Assembly (NCBI RefSeq): GCF_900106995.1
Contig: NZ_FNOK01000022.1
Coordinates: 62,001-126,000, forward strand
Direction: 5' to 3'
From: Saccharopolyspora shandongensis
GTDB lineage: Bacteria; Actinomycetota; Actinomycetes; Mycobacteriales; Pseudonocardiaceae
DNA: 64,000 nt
This document shows, piece by piece, positions 47,448 to 55,920 of the stretch. The position numbers and the translations under genes are program-made. Position 1 is the stretch's first letter. The number at the start of each line of letters is the position of its first letter. Under the pieces are notes generated by a model that was not told where the DNA came from, made no database searches, and saw only the letters and a program-made list of their open reading frames with translations.

Positions 47448-48290
47448 CTAAAAGCCGTACACCTCGCGCGCCGTCGCGTCGAACACCGCCGCGCGCTGCC
47501 GATCGTCGAGCCCGGCGGCCAGCTGCCGGGCCACGCCCATGACCTGCCCGTAGTCGGCGGCGAGCAGGCACACCGGCCAATCCGAGCCGAACATCAGGCG
47601 GCCCGGCCCGAACGCCTCCAGCACCACGTCCACGTAAGGCGCAAGCCTCACCGGATCAGGTTGCCGGGCCCAGTCGTCCTCGGTGACCAGCCCGGACAGC
47701 TTGCACACGACGTTCGGGTGAGCGGCCAGCGCCCGGATGCGGCTCGCCCACGGTTCCAGCTCGCCGGTGGCCACGGGCGGTTTCGCACAGTGGTCGAGCA
47801 CGAAGGTCAGCTGCGGGAACTGCCCGACGGCCTTGATCGCGGCCGGCAGCTGGTGCGGCCGGACCAGCAGCTCGTACACCAGCCCGGCGTCCTCGACCGC
47901 GGCCAGCCCGTTGAGCACCTCCGGGCGGATCAGCCAGTCCGGGTCCGGCTCGTCCTCGACCTGGTGCCGGATGCCCTTCAGCCAGCCGCCGGACGGGTGC
48001 GTCTGCAGGCGGCCGATCCGCTCGCGAGCGTCCCGCGCGGTCAGGTCGACCCAGCCGACCACCGCCGCGATCCGGTCCACGGTGTCGGCCAGCACCAGCA
48101 TCTCCGGCGTCTCGTCCGGGTCGGCGGCGGTCTGCACCAGCACCGTGGCGGTCACGCCGGAACCCTTCAGCGCGGCCTGCAGGTCGGCGGGCCGGAAGTC
48201 GCGGCGCAGCGGCTCCATCGCCTCGCCGACGATCCACGGCTGGTCCCGGACGTCGAGGTCCCACAGGTGGTGGTGGGTGTCGACGGTCAT
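47448..48290 (-). CDS. Amidohydrolase-2 family lactonase (L-fuconolactonase-like)
   Basis: 280 residues. Metal-dependent hydrolase barrel with the start VDTHHHLWDL, the middle FVLDHCAKPPV and the end MFGSDWPVC...Y, the three sequence blocks of fuconolactonase-type amidohydrolases. It would open a sugar lactone; the substrate is unknown. It opposes the SIS gene and is divergent from the GlcNAc kinase. Its relation to GlcNAc metabolism is unproven. Confidence 0.87.
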   Translation of the reverse strand: MTVDTHHHLWDLDVRDQPWIVGEAMEPLRRDFRPADLQAALKGSGVTATVLVQTAADPDETPEMLVLADTVDRIAAVVGWVDLTARDARERIGRLQTHPSGGWLKGIRHQVEDEPDPDWLIRPEVLNGLAAVEDAGLVYELLVRPHQLPAAIKAVGQFPQLTFVLDHCAKPPVATGELEPWASRIRALAAHPNVVCKLSGLVTEDDWARQPDPVRLAPYVDVVLEAFGPGRLMFGSDWPVCLLAADYGQVMGVARQLAAGLDDRQRAAVFDATAREVYGF

Positions 48291-48507
48291 CGAGCGGCCC
48301 CGCTCGCGCCGCGACTGCCCGCGCCGTCCAAATAGGACATCCGACGTGACCCGGCAAGGTCGTCCATGCTCCAGCTCCCCGACTGATCAAGCAACGCCTC
48401 GATGTATAGCCGGTCGCCACGCCGGATGCCAGGGGTTGGCGAGAAGGTCCTGGCCGGTTTTGGTCGTGCCGGCCACGGCGCGCGGCCGCGACGGGTAGAA
48501 AGGGCGG

Positions 48508-49461
48508 ATGCACGGCGACGAAGCGGCGCTCGTACTCGGCATGGACATCGGCGGAACCAGCAGCCGGGCGCTCGTCAGCGACCTGTCCGGCCGGGTGCTG
48601 GGCCGCGGCGAAGCGGCCGGCGGCAACCCGAATTCGCACCCGCCCGAACAGGCGGCGCGGCAGATCGCCGATGCCGCGCGGGCGGCGCTCGCCGGGCTCG
48701 ACCCGGCGGCGGTGCGCAACTGCGTGATCGGCATGGCCGGGGTCAGCAAGATGGCCGATCCCGAGTTCGGCGCGCTGTTCGACCGCACGTGGTCCGGGCT
48801 GGGCCTGCGGAGCCCACGGCGAGCGATCAGCGACTGCGAGGTGGCCTTCGCGGCGGGCACGCCGGATCCCGACGGCACGGTGCTGATCGCGGGCACGGGC
48901 GCCATCGCGGCCCGCATCGAGCAGCACCGGATGGTCGCGACCATCGGCGGTCACGGCTGGCTCCTCGGCGACGAGGGCTCGGCGTTCTGGCTGGGCCGCG
49001 AAGCCGTGCGAGCCACGCTGCGCGCGCTGGACCGCGGCAAGCCGCTGCACGGCCTCACGGCGGCAGTGCGCGACCGGCTCCTGCCGGACGCTCCGGACGC
49101 TCAGCGCAGGGAGCTGATCAGCGCCGTGAACGCGGCCCCACCGATCCGCCTCGCGGAGCTGGCACCGCTGGTGACGGCGGCCACCGACGAAACGGCAGCC
49201 GACATCGTCCGCCGCGCCGCCCAGGTCCTGGCCGACACCGCGGCGGCGACCCGCTGCCACGGCGAATCCAGAACGATCGTGCTGGCAGGAGGCTTGGTTG
49301 CGCCGGGCAACCCGGTCCGCGAAGCGCTGCGCGGCACGCTGTCCCACCGAGGCTTCCAAACCCAGCGCACGGCGGGCCCAGGCGAAGCCGGAGCGGCCTG
49401 GCTGGCGGCGCTGGACCTCACGGACGACCCGCAGACCCTCCACGAACGCCTGCTCCCCTAG
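48508..49461 (+). CDS. nagK: N-acetylglucosamine kinase (BadF/BadG ATPase family)
   Basis: 317 residues of the ASKHA fold. The phosphate-1 loop is LGMDIGGTSSRALV (about 10-23), phosphate-2 is VLIAGTGAIAARI, and GGHGWLLGDEGSAFWLGREAV is the GlcNAc-kinase signature of this family. It would phosphorylate GlcNAc after uptake or after release by the GH84 enzyme. It lies 1.3 kb downstream of the das/SIS genes. No clear dre site was seen in its 217-bp upstream region. ATG follows agaaagggcgg. Confidence 0.88.
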   Translation: MHGDEAALVLGMDIGGTSSRALVSDLSGRVLGRGEAAGGNPNSHPPEQAARQIADAARAALAGLDPAAVRNCVIGMAGVSKMADPEFGALFDRTWSGLGLRSPRRAISDCEVAFAAGTPDPDGTVLIAGTGAIAARIEQHRMVATIGGHGWLLGDEGSAFWLGREAVRATLRALDRGKPLHGLTAAVRDRLLPDAPDAQRRELISAVNAAPPIRLAELAPLVTAATDETAADIVRRAAQVLADTAAATRCHGESRTIVLAGGLVAPGNPVREALRGTLSHRGFQTQRTAGPGEAGAAWLAALDLTDDPQTLHERLLP

Positions 49462-49643
49462 CCCCAGCAGCGTCGCCGGGTGGTGCTCCGATCTTGCCGA
49501 AGATCTGGCGGCTCCCCGGCGAACATCCCAGCGCCCAGGCATTTCCGGGCACACCAGGGTGTCCGGCGGAACCGGCCCGATCCCAGGGGGCTCGTTCAGC
49601 GTGGAGCGCCGGTGCGTGGGGGACGTGCCCCCTGAACACAGGG

Positions 49644-49667
49644 CGCCGATTTCGCGCGAAATCGCCA
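49644..49667. repeat. TTTCGCGCGAAA palindrome downstream of dapA
   Basis: Core ATTTCGCGCGAAAT with short pairing arms lies in the 277 bp between the convergent nagK and dapA, 70 bp from the dapA stop. It is the seventh member of the family seen near menC, coxG and cutC. Nothing else is recognised in this gap. Confidence 0.7.
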
Positions 49668-49738
49668 TCGCCCGTCAGGCACCGGGCGCCATCGCGATCA
49701 GCCGCGCCGAGCCTTCCTGGAACGCCCAGGCGATCACC

Positions 49739-50581
49739 TCAGGCGAGGCCGACCTCTTGGAGGCCCTTGCGGATCGCCGCCAGCTCCGCCTCGTCCGCGT
49801 CCACCAGCGGCAGCCGGACCCCGCCGACCCGGTGGCCGACCAGGTTCAGGGCCGCCTTGACCGGGATCGGGTTCGTGGTCGTCGACAGCGCCGCGTACAG
49901 CGGCTTCAGCGAGGCGTCGATCTCCGCGCGGCGCTCCGGTTCGTCCACCATGCGCCGCATCTGCGGGCCCACGAGGTGGCTGGCCACCAGGATGCCGCCG
50001 AGACCGCCGAGGTCCAGGGCCGTGGCGAAGCCGTCGTCGTTGCCCGCGTACAGGCCGAGGCCGTCGATCTGGGCGAGCGCCGCGTTGTCCGCCTGCTTGA
50101 CGTAGTCGATGTTCTCGACCTGGGCGAGCTCGGCGAGCAGGTCGTGCGTCAGCGACAGGCCGATCCGCGACGGCACGTTGTAGAGCACCACCGGCTTGTC
50201 CGTCGCCCGCGCGATCTCGGTGAAGTGCCGGACGAGGCCGCGGCGGTTGGGCCGGTTGTAGTACGGCGTCACCGAAAGCACCGCGTCGGCGCCGAGCTCG
50301 GTCGCCCGCGCCGTCATCTCGCAGGCGTGCGCGGTGTTGTTCGACCCGGTCGAAGCGATCACCGTGGCGCCCGCCGGGCGCTCGGCGCAGGCGAGCTCGA
50401 TGAGCCGCAGGTGCTCCTCGTCGGACAGCGTGGGCGCCTCGCCGGTCGTCCCGCAGACCACGATGCCGTCCGAGCCGTGGTCGATCAGGTGGCGGAACAG
50501 GCCCAGGAAGGCGGCTTCGTCGACGCGCAGCTCGTCGTCGAACGGGGTGACTATCGCGGTGATCACGCTGCCGAGAGACAT
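49739..50581 (-). CDS. dapA: 4-hydroxy-tetrahydrodipicolinate synthase (DapA family)
   Basis: 280 residues. Aldolase barrel with GTTGEAPT (about 44-51), SVTPYYNRPNRRGLVRHF, the Tyr in VLYNVPSR and the Schiff-base Lys in IDYVKQADN. The KQADN form differs from the common KEATGD but occurs in some actinobacterial members. The usual role is lysine and cell-wall diaminopimelate synthesis. It stands alone, without dapB, so it may be a second copy. The sialate lyase branch of the family is a less likely alternative given the GlcNAc kinase nearby. Confidence 0.87.
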   Translation of the reverse strand: MSLGSVITAIVTPFDDELRVDEAAFLGLFRHLIDHGSDGIVVCGTTGEAPTLSDEEHLRLIELACAERPAGATVIASTGSNNTAHACEMTARATELGADAVLSVTPYYNRPNRRGLVRHFTEIARATDKPVVLYNVPSRIGLSLTHDLLAELAQVENIDYVKQADNAALAQIDGLGLYAGNDDGFATALDLGGLGGILVASHLVGPQMRRMVDEPERRAEIDASLKPLYAALSTTTNPIPVKAALNLVGHRVGGVRLPLVDADEAELAAIRKGLQEVGLA

Positions 50582-50610
50582 GAGCGCATTCTGCTCCTCC
50601 GGCCGAGCGG

Positions 50611-51273
50611 TCACGACTGCGGATGCCGCAGTCCCGGGTGCTCCGGCGGCAGGGACCGCCGCATCACCCACCAGCTCGCCGCCACGCACACCGCCACCAG
50701 CGGCCAGGTCAGCACGACCTGCGCGATGGTCAGCGCGCCGGTGAAGCCCAGCAGCCACAGCGGGATGAACACCACCAGCCGCACCACGTACTGGCCGACC
50801 CAGACCCAGCTCGCCCGGCTGTACGCCCGCAGCAGCACCGGATCGCGGCGCCACCGCCGGGCCTGGCCGAGGGCCGTGCCGACCACCACGCCGAGCAGCG
50901 GCCAGCGGATCGCGATGCTGATCATCCAGGCCAGTGCGCTGAGCGCGTTGGTCACCAGCCGGGGCAGGAAGAAGTCCGCGGCATCCCCGGTGTACAGCGC
51001 GATCAGCGCGCCGAACAGGACCGCGAGCAGGCTGATCAGCACCGCCAGCGGCCGGGCTCCCCCGCGCAGCCGCCACCCGGCGATCAGCGCGCCCACCACC
51101 ACCGCCGCGCCGCCGCCGATGGCGATCGACTCGCCGCCGAAGAACCACCCGGCGCCGAACGCGATGGGCGGCAGGCTCGCGTCGATCGCGCTGGCACGGC
51201 CGCCGAGCAGCCGCATGAACGAATCGCGGTCGTCGCGTTCCGCCGCGATCCCCGCCTGCCGGTCCTGCGTCAC
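50611..51273 (-). CDS. DUF3159 membrane protein
   Basis: 220 residues with five or six helices. The repeated glycine-rich pattern LGGRASAIDASLPPIAFGAGW and the later VWVGQYVVRLVVFIPLWL match DUF3159, a family limited to actinobacteria with no known function. It is 29 bp upstream of dapA on the same strand, suggesting one transcript. ATG follows cagggcaggctgggttcc, a weak ribosome site. Confidence 0.82.
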   Translation of the reverse strand: MTQDRQAGIAAERDDRDSFMRLLGGRASAIDASLPPIAFGAGWFFGGESIAIGGGAAVVVGALIAGWRLRGGARPLAVLISLLAVLFGALIALYTGDAADFFLPRLVTNALSALAWMISIAIRWPLLGVVVGTALGQARRWRRDPVLLRAYSRASWVWVGQYVVRLVVFIPLWLLGFTGALTIAQVVLTWPLVAVCVAASWWVMRRSLPPEHPGLRHPQS

Positions 51274-51344
51274 GGAACCCAGCCTGCCCTAACTAGCGCC
51301 CCGTCCGCACCCACCAGTGGCACGCGACTCCTCGACGAGGCATT

Positions 51345-52085
51345 TCAGCCGAGCCCCCGGCGGGCCCGGTCGAGGAGGGCGGCGAGCTGGCCGGCGATGC
51401 GGGGCTTGTCCGCCGGGCGGCAGGTGACGACGTCCTGGCCGTCGGCACGCTCGCCCTGCAGCGCGTAGCGGCCCCGGTCGTTGTCGAACCAGATCAGGTT
51501 CGGGATCCGGCCGCGCGGCCCGCCGCGCCGGGCGCCGCCGACGACGAAGTGCCCGAGCCGGTACTTCTGCCCCGAGGTGATCGAACGCAGTTCGGCCAGC
51601 CCGTCGATGTCGGCGTCAGTCGGGTGGCCGTGGCTGCGATCGGCCACCGCGCGCACCTCGCCGCCGCTGCCGGGCGGGGCGTCGGGCAGCAGCTCCGCGC
51701 ACACCCGGGGCAGCGCATCCGGCGCGAGGAAGCTCATCCGCAGCCCACGGCCGTCGAGCACGCCGACCACGCCGACCTCGCCGGTCGCCACGACCCGCGC
51801 CGCCAGCCGCTGCCCGGCGCGCACGTCGAGCAGCCCGGCGGCGGCGATCGACACCTCGGAGCTGCACAGCAGGTACAGCGCGTCCTCGACCTCGGGCTCC
51901 GGGCGGCCGTTGCGGGCCAGGCCGGTCGACTCCAGCTCCTGCCACACCTGGGCGGCCAGCCGGTTGCGGTCCTCCGCGGCCTCGCCGACGCGCGGGAGCT
52001 CGAACGGGTACTGCCGCACGGTGAGGTTCAGCTGCTCACCGAGCAGGTCGACCGCGGGGATCGACAGGGTGATCGTCTCGACCAT
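51345..52085 (-). CDS. EspG-family ESX secretion-associated protein
   Basis: 246 residues. The pattern FELPRVGEAAEDRNRLAAQVWQELESTGLARNGRPEPEVEDAL near the start and a GG...RVPNL-like region near the end (GRIPNLIWFDNDRGRYAL) are those of the EspG family, cytosolic chaperones that bind PE-PPE substrates of type VII secretion. No ESX machinery is in the window. GTG at 52088 is an equally possible start. It is 96 bp downstream of the Pro-rich gene, its likely client or partner. Confidence 0.87.
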   Translation of the reverse strand: MVETITLSIPAVDLLGEQLNLTVRQYPFELPRVGEAAEDRNRLAAQVWQELESTGLARNGRPEPEVEDALYLLCSSEVSIAAAGLLDVRAGQRLAARVVATGEVGVVGVLDGRGLRMSFLAPDALPRVCAELLPDAPPGSGGEVRAVADRSHGHPTDADIDGLAELRSITSGQKYRLGHFVVGGARRGGPRGRIPNLIWFDNDRGRYALQGERADGQDVVTCRPADKPRIAGQLAALLDRARRGLG

Positions 52086-52181
52086 CACAGCTCATTTCGA
52101 GTCGGGGTGCACCGGTCGGGCGCCGAGGCCCGCGCCGCGAGCGTTGGACCCACCGGCGGCGCGAGCCACATCGAACAATCC

Positions 52182-54233
52182 CTAGAAGTCCCGGTAGCTG
52201 GAGGGCGCTTCGCCCAGCACCGGCGGGGCGACGAGGCGGCTCTCGCCGTCGTCCTCCTCGAAGAGTTCGTCGGCTTCGACCAGGAACTGCGGCACCGCGC
52301 CCCGGCCGCTCTCGCCCGGCTTGTAGCCGCCGCCGGCGCGCAGGTCGTCGTCCTCCCGGCGCTCTTCCTTGAAGTCGTCGGCCGACCAGGTCATGTTCCG
52401 GCCGTAACCGGCCCGCGACGACGAGGACCCGCCCCAGGTTCCGGACGATCCCATCGGCCCGAACCCGCCGTCGGCGCGCTGCGCGAGCTTCGGCGCCCGC
52501 GCGGGCGCGGGACGCCGCTGCTCGGGCGGGCGAGGCGGCTCCGGCTGCGGCTCCGGCGGGCGCGGTGGCGCCTGCGGGGCCGGCGGCGGGCCGGAGTTGA
52601 CCGGCATCGGGCCGCTCGGCGGGCCGTCCGGCCGCGCGGGCGGCGGCCCGACCGGGCGCCCGGCCTGCGGCATCGGACCGCTCGGCGGCCCCTCGGGCGG
52701 CGGCCCGGGAGCGGCCGGAGGCCGCGGCGGCGGACCACCCAGCGACGGGTTGCCGACCGGAGGCGACTGCGGACCCTGCGGAGCAGGAGGACGCGGATCG
52801 GCCATCGGCGGGCCGTCGACGGGCGGCAGCCCGGAGGGCGGCGGACCGGCGAGCCGGGGCCCGGGAGCGTCATGCCGCGGCGCGCCGTCAGACGCGAGCG
52901 GTGGTGCGTCGGGCCGCGGCGGAGCCTGCGGCGGCGGACCGCTGAGCGGAGCGGCCTGCGGCAGCGGGCCGCTCGGCGGGCCGAGCTGCGGCGGCGGACC
53001 GTCCAGCGGCAGCTGGCCGGGCGGCGGACCGTCCGGGCGGGGCGGAGCGGCCTGCGGCAGCGGGCCGCTGCCCGGACCGGAGTCGTGGCGCGGCGGCGGG
53101 CCGTCCAGCGGAGCGTCGTGACGCGGCGGAGCCTGCGGCGGCGGGCCGCTCAGCGGACCCGCCTGCGGCGGCGCACCCACCGGGGCGGCGTCGGGTCGCG
53201 GCGGCAACCCGTCGGGACCGGGCATCGGCCCATCGTGGGGCGGCGGGCCGTCCGGCCCCGCCTGCGGAAGGTCGTGGCGCGGCGGGCCAGCCTGCGGCAG
53301 CGGGCCGCTCGGCGGGCCGACCTGCGGCTGCGGTCCGCTCGGCGGGCCGGAGTCGTGCCACGGCGGCAACCCGTCCGGCCCGGGCATCGGCCCGTCGTGG
53401 GGCGGCAGACCATCCCGGCCTGGCGGCGGACCGTCGTGCCGTCGCCCGCCGGCCTGCGGCGATGGGCCGCTCGGCGGACCGTCGAGCGGCGGAGCGCCGT
53501 GTCGCGAGGCGTCCGGTTCGGGAGCCGGCAGTCCGTCTTGCGGCAACGGGCCGCTCGGCGGTCCCTGCTGCGGCAGGGGCCCGGAGTCGCGTCGCCGCGG
53601 CGGGCCGTCCAGCGGAGCGTCGTGGCGCGGCGGTCCCGCTGGCGGCGGGCCGCTCGGCGGTCCTGCCTGCGACGGCGGGCCGCCCACCAGGCCGTCGTGG
53701 ATCGGTGGCAGCGGGCCGCTCAGCGGGTCGTCCTGCAGGAGCGAGCCGCTGAGGCCGCCGCTGAACCCCGTCGGGCGCTTCGGCTCATCGAGCGGCTCGG
53801 GACCGAGCGAGCCGGACAGCTCGGCCGGCGGTTCCGGGCGGCCCGGCGGCACGTCGAGTCCGCCGAGGTCGCCGGAGATCGCCAATCCGCCGCCCGGGGT
53901 CTTCGGCGCTTCGGGTCGATCCGGCGCCGGCCTGGCGTCTTGGGGCTGCCTGTGCTGGTCGTGCTCGAAGCGATCAGGGAGCTGCTCGGCACGCTGCCAC
54001 AGCGCGAACGGGTGCAGTTCGGCGGCCAATGCGGCGAGCTCGCCGCGCAGATCGAAGCGCATCGGACGCTGGGCGGGCGGCCGGGGCCCGCTCGGTGCCG
54101 GCGGCACGTCGCCGCCGAGCGAGCCGCGCATCGGCGCGTCCGCACGGCGTCGTCCTCCCGGGCCAGCGGCCCGCTGTTGCGCGTCGAAGCCCGCTGGCCC
54201 CGGCGCGGACGCCGGATTCTGCGGTGACGTCAC
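52182..54233 (-). CDS. Very Pro/Gly-rich repeat protein with PPE-type C-terminal tail
   Basis: 683 residues from GTG (gggggaatc upstream). A short N-terminal region containing MRFDLRGELAALAAELHPFALW (about 55-80) is followed by some 450 residues of degenerate repeats such as SGPLPQAGPP, DGPPPHDGPMPG and PPRHDAP. The last 90 residues (GTWGGSSSSRAGYGRNMTWS, then VPQFLVEADELF and APPVLGE) match the conserved tail of PPE-domain proteins of Pseudonocardiaceae, yet no PPE domain is present. With EspG next door, a role at an ESX system is plausible. Confidence 0.75.
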   Translation of the reverse strand: MTSPQNPASAPGPAGFDAQQRAAGPGGRRRADAPMRGSLGGDVPPAPSGPRPPAQRPMRFDLRGELAALAAELHPFALWQRAEQLPDRFEHDQHRQPQDARPAPDRPEAPKTPGGGLAISGDLGGLDVPPGRPEPPAELSGSLGPEPLDEPKRPTGFSGGLSGSLLQDDPLSGPLPPIHDGLVGGPPSQAGPPSGPPPAGPPRHDAPLDGPPRRRDSGPLPQQGPPSGPLPQDGLPAPEPDASRHGAPPLDGPPSGPSPQAGGRRHDGPPPGRDGLPPHDGPMPGPDGLPPWHDSGPPSGPQPQVGPPSGPLPQAGPPRHDLPQAGPDGPPPHDGPMPGPDGLPPRPDAAPVGAPPQAGPLSGPPPQAPPRHDAPLDGPPPRHDSGPGSGPLPQAAPPRPDGPPPGQLPLDGPPPQLGPPSGPLPQAAPLSGPPPQAPPRPDAPPLASDGAPRHDAPGPRLAGPPPSGLPPVDGPPMADPRPPAPQGPQSPPVGNPSLGGPPPRPPAAPGPPPEGPPSGPMPQAGRPVGPPPARPDGPPSGPMPVNSGPPPAPQAPPRPPEPQPEPPRPPEQRRPAPARAPKLAQRADGGFGPMGSSGTWGGSSSSRAGYGRNMTWSADDFKEERREDDDLRAGGGYKPGESGRGAVPQFLVEADELFEEDDGESRLVAPPVLGEAPSSYRDF

Positions 54234-54725
54234 GATTCCCCCAGATATTCGGGACGGTTGCAGCGCCGCGCGACGTCCGGGTGTACCCGAACCGCGGGCG
54301 CACTGGAATCGACGCAACGGAGCACGCTGTCGTTCCCCAACTCAACCGACCGCGATGACGCGGAACAGCGGGCGGCGCGGCGTCTCCCCGAACGCACACC
54401 AGGCTGCCACCTGCATCGATCGCAACATCACGGGCCCCCTCATTGCATCTGTTACCGCCGAAGGACAGTAGCAGCTGAGGTTCACCCGTATCGGTGTTTC
54501 GAGGAATGGCCACCCAGTTGCTGCCGCGACGCCGGAAAAGTGCAGTGCGGCAACGAAATTCGCAAAATTCGCGCAGCGTCCGGGCGAATCGGACAGAAAT
54601 ACTAGACCGCCCCGTGCCGTTAATCACTAGTACGGAACCGACGGTGGCGTAGGTAGCCGTTCGAGCGCCAATCTGGTTTCCGGTCACCGCGCGTGCGGGA
54701 GGAAAGACCAGGAAGGAAAGAGTCA
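54234..54725. other. Gene-free divergent spacer
   Basis: 492 bp between the divergent Pro-rich and SGNH genes. The half near the SGNH gene (about 54520-54650) is AT-richer than its surroundings and probably carries promoters. Open frames exist but look like chance extensions. No operator or repeat is recognised. Confidence 0.5.
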
Positions 54726-55529
54726 ATGGAATCGCAGCGCAACGCCGGCTCGGCGCGCTGGGGCAGCTTCGTCGCGCTGGGGGACAGCTTCACCGAGGGG
54801 CTCGCCGACGCGGATCCGAACGGGAGCTTCCGCGGCTGGGCGGACCGGCTGGCCGAACACCTGACCGCCCACGACCCCCAGCTGCGGTACGCCAACCTCG
54901 CGGTGCGCGGCAAGCTGATCCGCCAGATCGTCGACGACCAGGTGCCCCAGGCGGTGGCGCTGCGGCCCGGGCTGGTCGCCCTGAACGCAGGCGGCAACGA
55001 CATCATCCGCCCCGGCAGCAACCCGGACGCGGTCGCGGAGCTCTTCGACTCCGCGGTCGGCGAGCTGCGGGCCACCGGCGCCGACGTGCTGATCGGCACC
55101 GGCTTCGACACCCGCGGCACCCCGGTGCTGCGGCACGTGCGCGGCAAGATCGGCACCTACAACTCGCACCTGCGGGCGATCGCCGACAAGCACGGCTGCT
55201 ACGTGATGGACCTGTGGTCGATGCGGGTGCTGCGGGACATCCGGGCCTGGAGCGAGGACCGGCTGCACCTGTCCGCGGCTGGTCACCGGCGGGTCGCCCT
55301 GCGCGCGTGCGAAGCGCTGGGCGTCCCGGTCGCCGCGGACTGGCGCGAGCCCTGGCCCGCGCTCCCCGAAACGCCCTGGCGGGAGCAGTGCGCCCGGGAC
55401 ATCCGCTGGGCCCGGGAGTACCTGGCGCCGTGGATCAGCCGCCGCCTGCGGGGCGTGTCCAGCGGCGACGGCCGCACCGCGAAGCGCCCGCAGCTGGAGA
55501 AGCTCACCGCGGGACGCCCCTCGGCCTGA
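54726..55529 (+). CDS. SGNH/GDSL-family hydrolase
   Basis: 267 residues. Block I is ALGDSFTEG with nucleophile Ser21, block III is LNAGGNDI and block V is DRLHLSAAGH, giving the Asp and His. There is no signal peptide, so a cytoplasmic esterase or lipase is expected. The last 60 residues (WPALPETPWREQ onward) are an extension common in actinobacterial members. ATG follows ggaaggaaagagtca. Substrate unknown. The 3' flank carries a compound stem-loop also found after the ADP-ribosylglycohydrolase gene. Confidence 0.9.
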   Translation: MESQRNAGSARWGSFVALGDSFTEGLADADPNGSFRGWADRLAEHLTAHDPQLRYANLAVRGKLIRQIVDDQVPQAVALRPGLVALNAGGNDIIRPGSNPDAVAELFDSAVGELRATGADVLIGTGFDTRGTPVLRHVRGKIGTYNSHLRAIADKHGCYVMDLWSMRVLRDIRAWSEDRLHLSAAGHRRVALRACEALGVPVAADWREPWPALPETPWREQCARDIRWAREYLAPWISRRLRGVSSGDGRTAKRPQLEKLTAGRPSA

Positions 55530-55548
55530 GCTCCGGAACAACGTTTTC

Positions 55549-55618
55549 CCTGGTCAAACCTGCCGTGAGTACTTTGTGCTGCTATGGCGACACAAAGTAC
55601 TCACGGCCCCTGACCAGG
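55549..55618 (+). repeat. Compound stem-loop with conserved loop, copy 1
   Basis: An outer stem CCTGGTCA/TGACCAGG encloses a 17-bp perfect stem (GCCGTGAGTACTTTGTG with its complement) and the 12-nt loop ctgctatggcga. It begins 20 bp after the SGNH stop. Copy 2 at 60116-60194 has the same loop and layout with altered, still paired stems. It probably terminates transcription; the loop conservation suggests more. Confidence 0.85.
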
Positions 55619-55714
55619 CGGAACACCCCCGGATACCCCAAACAAGACGAAGTGCGGACCTCCGGCAGGATCACCCACTCCTGGCGCCGAAAGCCCGCAC
55701 TCACCCCCACGTCC

Positions 55715-55739
55715 CATTCGGGATGAACCGTCCCGAATG
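55715..55739. repeat. Short inverted repeat between convergent genes
   Basis: CATTCGGGA and TCCCGAATG flank a 7-nt loop in the 391-bp spacer before the AfsR-like gene end. It may be the regulator's terminator. The rest of the spacer after the compound stem-loop shows no gene. Confidence 0.5.
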
Positions 55740-55920
55740 CCAAGCCCCCCTTGCGGCCGCCCCGGCCGGCCACGAGTGCCGACCGGGACGACCGGGCGAC
55801 AATCCCCCCTTGGACTCCCCCCAGAGCCGCCCGTCGTGCGGACCATGCACGGCTTGATCCGCACATGATGAAAGTTCCCAGCGGGCGCTACACAGTCGCT
55901 AAACGTCGGCTAAACGCCCC

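Noticed and set aside
47786..47796. An eighth TCCACAGTGG site
   Set aside because: The sequence is GCACAGTGGTC, missing the conserved TC, and is explained by coding for the His-Cys of the hydrolase motif.
52597..53700. Regularly repeated DNA resembling a tandem or CRISPR-like array
   Set aside because: The units are degenerate, in frame and encode Pro/Gly-rich protein repeats; there are no constant repeats with unique spacers and no cas genes.
53974..54726. A 250-codon minus-strand frame extending upstream of the Pro-rich gene
   Set aside because: It crosses the divergent promoter spacer, has mixed codon use without GC-rich third positions, and matches no family.
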